DNA from: Bacillota bacterium | GTDB taxonomy: Bacteria > Bacillota > Bacilli > Alicyclobacillales > SLC66 | Length of the DNA stretch: 7,975 bases | Assembly: GCA_021820825.1 (NCBI GenBank) | Contig: JAKADD010000102.1 | Location: 1-7,975, forward strand | Direction of reading: 5' to 3' | Part shown: positions 5,249-7,975 of the stretch, in pieces | How positions within the stretch are numbered: the first letter of the stretch is position 1 | How the letters are laid out: the number at the start of each line of letters is the position of its first letter | Made by a program: the position numbers and the translations under genes | The notes under the pieces: generated by a model | The model's database searches: none | What the model was told of the DNA's origin: nothing | The model's input: only the letters and a program-made list of their open reading frames with translations

Positions 5249-6238
5249 GTGTTTCGATTTCATCTCGGTTTTGGCTCCCGCGACGGGAAAGACAAGAATC
5301 AGGAAGAATGGAGCAGTCCGCCGCCCCCAAAACTTGACATCGCCGCGCTTAAACAGCAGGAGGCGGAGCGTTCACGCAAGTCGCTGGACGCTCTCACCCA
5401 CGGTCATCTGCCGCCGGGCGTGGTGGAGCGCATTCATGCGCAGCAGGCGGGCGACTTGCCGTGGACGAGCGACCTGTCAGTCAATGAGTGGCTTGCCCTC
5501 CGTCAGTACAAGATCCGGCCGCTTGGTCAGGTGATGGGCAGTTCGTTCTACCAGGTGGGGTATGTGGGGCCAACCTCCTACAATTCAATGGGCAGCTACT
5601 ACACGGCTTCCCATGAACTCCAGGGGCCGACGCATGCTTTATATGAGGGGCGGCGGCTGGCCATCAGCCGACTGGAACAGGAAGCGGCGCTCATGGGCGC
5701 CAACGCGGTTGTGGGCGTGCATCTTGAGAAAAAAGGATTCAGCCAGGCCGACGGTGTGGTTGAGTATGTATGCTATGGCACGGCTGTGCAGGTGGAGGGC
5801 TTGAAGCAGCCTGCCAGACCTGTGTTGTCTACGGTGTCAGGGCAGGACTTCGCCCGCTTGATCATTGCGGGTCATCTGCCGGTTGGTCTCGCGCTTGGCG
5901 CGACGTTTTACTATTTGCGCACGGACTGGTGGGACGCGCAACAGGAACGCAGTTGGTATAATCAGGAGATGCAACATTTTACGCAGGGCATGTATACGGC
6001 GCGGCATCTGGCGCAAAAGAAACTGCGGGAGGACCTGCAGAAAATGGGCGCCACGGGTGTTGTCGGCGCGGAGTTTGAGATGCATGTGGAGGAAATCGAA
6101 GGCGGCCAGGTTGGCGACGGGGAGCGCGTCCAGGACCACATTGTCGAAGTGGTCATGCTGGGAACGGCGGTGGAACGTGTGGAAAGCGGCGTACATCCGG
6201 ATCTGAAGGTAACGCCAGTGTTTGATCTCAGATCGTAG
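5249..6238 (+). CDS. Tandem YbjQ/DUF74-like two-domain protein (first paralogue)
   Basis: This 329-residue protein carries two copies of a YbjQ/DUF74-like ('heavy-metal-binding') domain. Domain 1 spans about residues 72-180: WTSDLSVNEWLALRQYKI, GQVMGSSFYQVGY, a helix YEGRRLAISRLEQEAALMGANAVVGVHL, and a closing YGTAV. Domain 2 spans about 193-308: SGQDFARLIIAG, LGATFYYL, YTARHLAQKKLREDLQKMGATGVVGAEF, and MLGTAV. Both have the family's helix-then-(A/G)VVG strand and GTAV end. The N-terminal 70 residues are polar and probably flexible, with a run of four prolines (24-27). YbjQ proteins form pentameric rings, and the metal-binding name rests on weak evidence. No cysteine cluster is visible here, so metal binding is doubtful. 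It shares an operon with a paralogue 57 bases downstream. The role is unknown and may be linked to the PspA-like protein. Confidence 0.85.
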   Translation: MFRFHLGFGSRDGKDKNQEEWSSPPPPKLDIAALKQQEAERSRKSLDALTHGHLPPGVVERIHAQQAGDLPWTSDLSVNEWLALRQYKIRPLGQVMGSSFYQVGYVGPTSYNSMGSYYTASHELQGPTHALYEGRRLAISRLEQEAALMGANAVVGVHLEKKGFSQADGVVEYVCYGTAVQVEGLKQPARPVLSTVSGQDFARLIIAGHLPVGLALGATFYYLRTDWWDAQQERSWYNQEMQHFTQGMYTARHLAQKKLREDLQKMGATGVVGAEFEMHVEEIEGGQVGDGERVQDHIVEVVMLGTAVERVESGVHPDLKVTPVFDLRS

Positions 6239-6246
6239 CCGGCGTT

Positions 6247-6273
6247 CAGGCGCGGCCCTTGGCCTGTTGTTTT
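6247..6273 (+). terminator. Hairpin plus T-rich run between the two YbjQ-like genes (possible attenuator)
   Basis: CAGGC (6247-6251) pairs with GCCTG (6262-6266) around a 10-base loop and is followed at once by TTGTTTT (6267-6273). The stem is short, so readthrough is likely. It may reduce expression of the downstream genes relative to the first paralogue. The next ribosome site starts at 6282. Confidence 0.4.
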
Positions 6274-6295
6274 CTATACATAAGGAGGAATCATA

Positions 6296-7111
6296 GTGGC
6301 TGACAGCGAGTTTAAGGATCTTCCCAAGCACGCGCTGGAGAGACTTGAAGGGTTGCGAAGCGCGAACCATCCCGGCGGTGTTTTTACAAGCGATCTGACG
6401 GTCAATGAGTTTTTGCTCGTGCGGGAGGCGGGCTTTGAACCGATTGGCATGGTGGTTGGCAGTTCCATTTATCACATCGGTTTTCAGCAGGCGAATTTTC
6501 GCAACAACGAAGAGTTGCAGGTGCTCAGTCAGGCGATGTACCACGCGCGCGAACTCGCCATGAGCCGCATGGAAGAGGAAGCGCAGTCGCTTGGAGCGGA
6601 CGGCGTTGTGGGGGTGCGCCTGGAGGTGGGCCGCTACGAGTGGGGCGAAGACCTCGCCGAATTTATCGCCGTCGGAACGGCCGTTGCTTCAAGAAATAAA
6701 GGCGACTACCGGATGCTGAATAACAGGCCGTTCACGAGTGATCTGTCGGGTCAGGATTTTTGGGCGCTGTTGCGGGCCGGCTATCGACCGCTTTCGCTTG
6801 TGATGGGCAGTTGCGTGTATCATGTGGCGCATCAGAGTTTCAAACAGTTTCTGCGCAGCGTCGGCCAAAACTGCGAGATGCCAAACTTTACTCAGGCTTT
6901 GTACGACGCGCGCGAACTGGCCATGGAGCGGATGCAGATAGAGGCGCACACCGCAAAGGCAGAAGGCATTGTCGGCGTCCATCTGCATGAGAAGAGTCAC
7001 GGCTGGGGGAGTCACGTGATCGAATTCTTCGCGGTAGGCACGGCCGTTTTGCCGACCTCCAGCGACCACACGATTGCGGTGCCGCAGCTCGTGCTGTCAT
7101 TGAACGACTGA
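6296..7111 (+). CDS. Tandem YbjQ/DUF74-like two-domain protein (second paralogue)
   Basis: This 271-residue paralogue of the preceding gene has two clearer YbjQ-like domains. Domain 1 (about 30-130) reads FTSDLTVNEFLLVREAGFEP, then VVGSSIYHIGFQ, the helix YHARELAMSRMEEEAQSLGADGVVGVRL and FIAVGTAV. Domain 2 (about 146-251) reads FTSDLSGQDFWALLRAGYRP, LVMGSCVYHVAHQ, YDARELAMERMQIEAHTAKAEGIVGVHL and FFAVGTAV. The close internal match shows a duplication. Histidines are enriched near the motif ends (H60, H176, H179, H229, H231, H235, H240), and cysteines are few (C173, C193), so any metal site would be His-based; this is inference. The GTG start has AAGGAGG (6282-6288) 7 bases before it. No signal or membrane helix is visible. 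It sits just upstream of the PspA-like gene. Confidence 0.88.
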   Translation: MADSEFKDLPKHALERLEGLRSANHPGGVFTSDLTVNEFLLVREAGFEPIGMVVGSSIYHIGFQQANFRNNEELQVLSQAMYHARELAMSRMEEEAQSLGADGVVGVRLEVGRYEWGEDLAEFIAVGTAVASRNKGDYRMLNNRPFTSDLSGQDFWALLRAGYRPLSLVMGSCVYHVAHQSFKQFLRSVGQNCEMPNFTQALYDARELAMERMQIEAHTAKAEGIVGVHLHEKSHGWGSHVIEFFAVGTAVLPTSSDHTIAVPQLVLSLND

Positions 7112-7161
7112 AGACAGGGAAACCGGGAACTTGAACTTGCTTTGCAGGGAGGGTACGTTAC

Positions 7162-7773
7162 GTGGGACTCTTTAAACGAACCGCCAAGATTGTGCAGGCG
7201 ACCGTTGCGGATCAGAAGCAGAAACAGCTTGATCCACAGGCTGAACTGCAGGCTGTCTATCAACAGCTGATCATGCAGACCAGCGAGATCAAACGGATGA
7301 TCGGCGAGGTTGCATTTGCCCATCAGCAACTCGTGCACGAAGCGGAGTCGCTGGAGCAGCGGATCAACGATCTGGAAAACGAGGCCAGAGAGGCCCTTTC
7401 CAGAGGAGATGAGGACCGCGCCCGTGAACTGCTTGGGAAACGGCGCAAAGCGCAGGAAAAACTCGAGGATGTGAAAGCTCGGGAAGAGTTGCTGCGCAGG
7501 AAACTTGACCATCTGCGGGACGCTGAGGAGGAACTGCGCGACCAGGTGCTGGCGTTTCGCGACCGCAGGGACGATGCGGAATCCAGACTGTCCGCCGCAA
7601 CGGCGAATCTGACACTGCAAAAAGCGTCTGAAGCGATGAGTCACGCCGGTGAACAGGCACTGGAGAATGCCCGAGACCAGGCACGCGTCGCCGAGGCTCG
7701 GGTGGAGATGTCAGAGAGCATTGACGATCAGCTGGAGCGATTATTGCAGGAGACTGAAGCTCCCCATGGCTAA
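7162..7773 (+). CDS. PspA/IM30 family coiled-coil protein (short form)
   Basis: This 203-residue, highly charged, almost entirely helical protein belongs to the PspA/IM30/Vipp1 family, which assembles on the cytoplasmic membrane face and supports membrane integrity under stress. It begins MGLFKRTAKIVQATVADQ (1-18), the amphipathic lead helix typical of PspA, followed by LDPQAEL (23-29), matching the family's Asp-Pro turn. The long hairpin coiled coil carries EAREALSRGDEDRARELLGKRR (75-96), a recognised conserved patch. It is shorter than the usual 220-230 residues, with the shortfall apparently in the later helices. The GTG start has GGGAGGG (7147-7153) 8 bases before it. It is the last gene of the run, 50 bases after the second YbjQ-like gene with no terminator seen between them. 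Confidence 0.85.
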   Translation: MGLFKRTAKIVQATVADQKQKQLDPQAELQAVYQQLIMQTSEIKRMIGEVAFAHQQLVHEAESLEQRINDLENEAREALSRGDEDRARELLGKRRKAQEKLEDVKAREELLRRKLDHLRDAEEELRDQVLAFRDRRDDAESRLSAATANLTLQKASEAMSHAGEQALENARDQARVAEARVEMSESIDDQLERLLQETEAPHG

Positions 7774-7975
7774 AGCCAGAGGGTTCTAAAAGCCTATACC
7801 GCCGCACTCTCGTCGGCTCTCGCGCAGGCTTTCGCCCTGGCTACACCATCCGACGCCTCATGCATGGGCAGGCTTTCTTCTTCGGACGACCCGCTCTGAC
7901 TCCGATGTCTGAAGACGCCGAAGGAGGTCGGCTTTCGCCTTCCACTCGCAGGTTGGTTTTCCGTCGCCTGTTCCC
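7774..7975. other. Terminal stretch with no confident gene; repeated small hairpins
   Basis: No clear coding signal or classical terminator follows the PspA-like gene. Both strands have frames open to the edge: plus from 7758, without a convincing start, and minus from the edge to a stop at 7794-7796. In GC-rich DNA this is weak evidence. The 10-mer GGCTTTCGCC occurs at 7827-7836 and 7930-7939, and GCAGGCTTTC at 7824-7833 and 7868-7877. On the minus strand the first reads GGC-GAAA-GCC, a GNRA-capped mini-hairpin. GCCGA (7917-7921) and TCGGC (7928-7932) enclose an AGGAGG loop. This could be a structured RNA, a gene end or spacer. Confidence 0.3.

Noticed and set aside
5837..6544. Long minus-strand open frame (235 codons) across the two YbjQ-like genes
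   Set aside because: It spans the end of one real gene and the start of the next on the other strand, has no ribosome site that I could see, and no recognisable domain.
7012..7644. Minus-strand open frame (210 codons) opposite the PspA-like gene
   Set aside because: The plus frame encodes a clear PspA coiled coil with a good start. The opposite frame is a shadow of heptad-biased codons.
7824..7939. CRISPR-like array from the GGCTTTC repeats
   Set aside because: The repeats are only 7-10 bases, irregularly spaced and not separated by uniform spacers.

Overview
The window reads as a Gram-positive (Firmicutes) chromosome, most likely an Alicyclobacillaceae/Bacillales-type organism. The basis is the mix of protein families (YheA/YlbF-like, UPF0173 hydrolase, DUF3243, PspA/IM30), strong AGGAGG-type Shine-Dalgarno sites, frequent GTG starts and moderately high GC. 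This assignment is inferred from family content; no rRNA or other taxonomic marker is present. No tRNA, rRNA, CRISPR array, insertion sequence or phage gene was seen.

Left part (1-1945, plus strand): the 3' part of an HD-GYP cyclic-di-GMP phosphodiesterase-type gene cut by the window edge, an intergenic hairpin and a promoter candidate, a short helical YheA/YlbF-like protein, and a UPF0173 metallo-beta-lactamase-fold hydrolase with complete metal ligands. A strong stem-loop at 1985-2018 separates this run from a convergent minus-strand DUF3243 gene (2053-2388).

Middle (2389-3854): the DUF3243 gene has a good promoter and ribosome binding site. Upstream of it lies a GC-rich stretch that could fold (2515-2593), then a small predicted two-helix membrane protein (2631-2924). 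A promoter at 2954-2982 precedes a ferritin-like/R2-like di-metal protein (3024-3854). In that protein five of the six usual metal ligands are visible, but the third-helix glutamate is replaced. A long hairpin encloses its stop codon.

Right part (3940-7773, plus strand): a likely five-gene operon. It encodes a TPR protein resembling the ST7-like group, an unnamed 126-residue alpha/beta protein, two paralogous proteins that each carry two YbjQ/DUF74-like domains in tandem, and a short PspA/IM30 coiled-coil protein. PspA-family proteins bind and protect membranes and YbjQ proteins form ring oligomers. The cluster is therefore a plausible but unproven membrane-associated or envelope-stress assembly, and it is the most interesting part of the window. 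The last 200 bases (7774-7975) hold no confident gene, only repeated small hairpins and short open frames that run off the edge.
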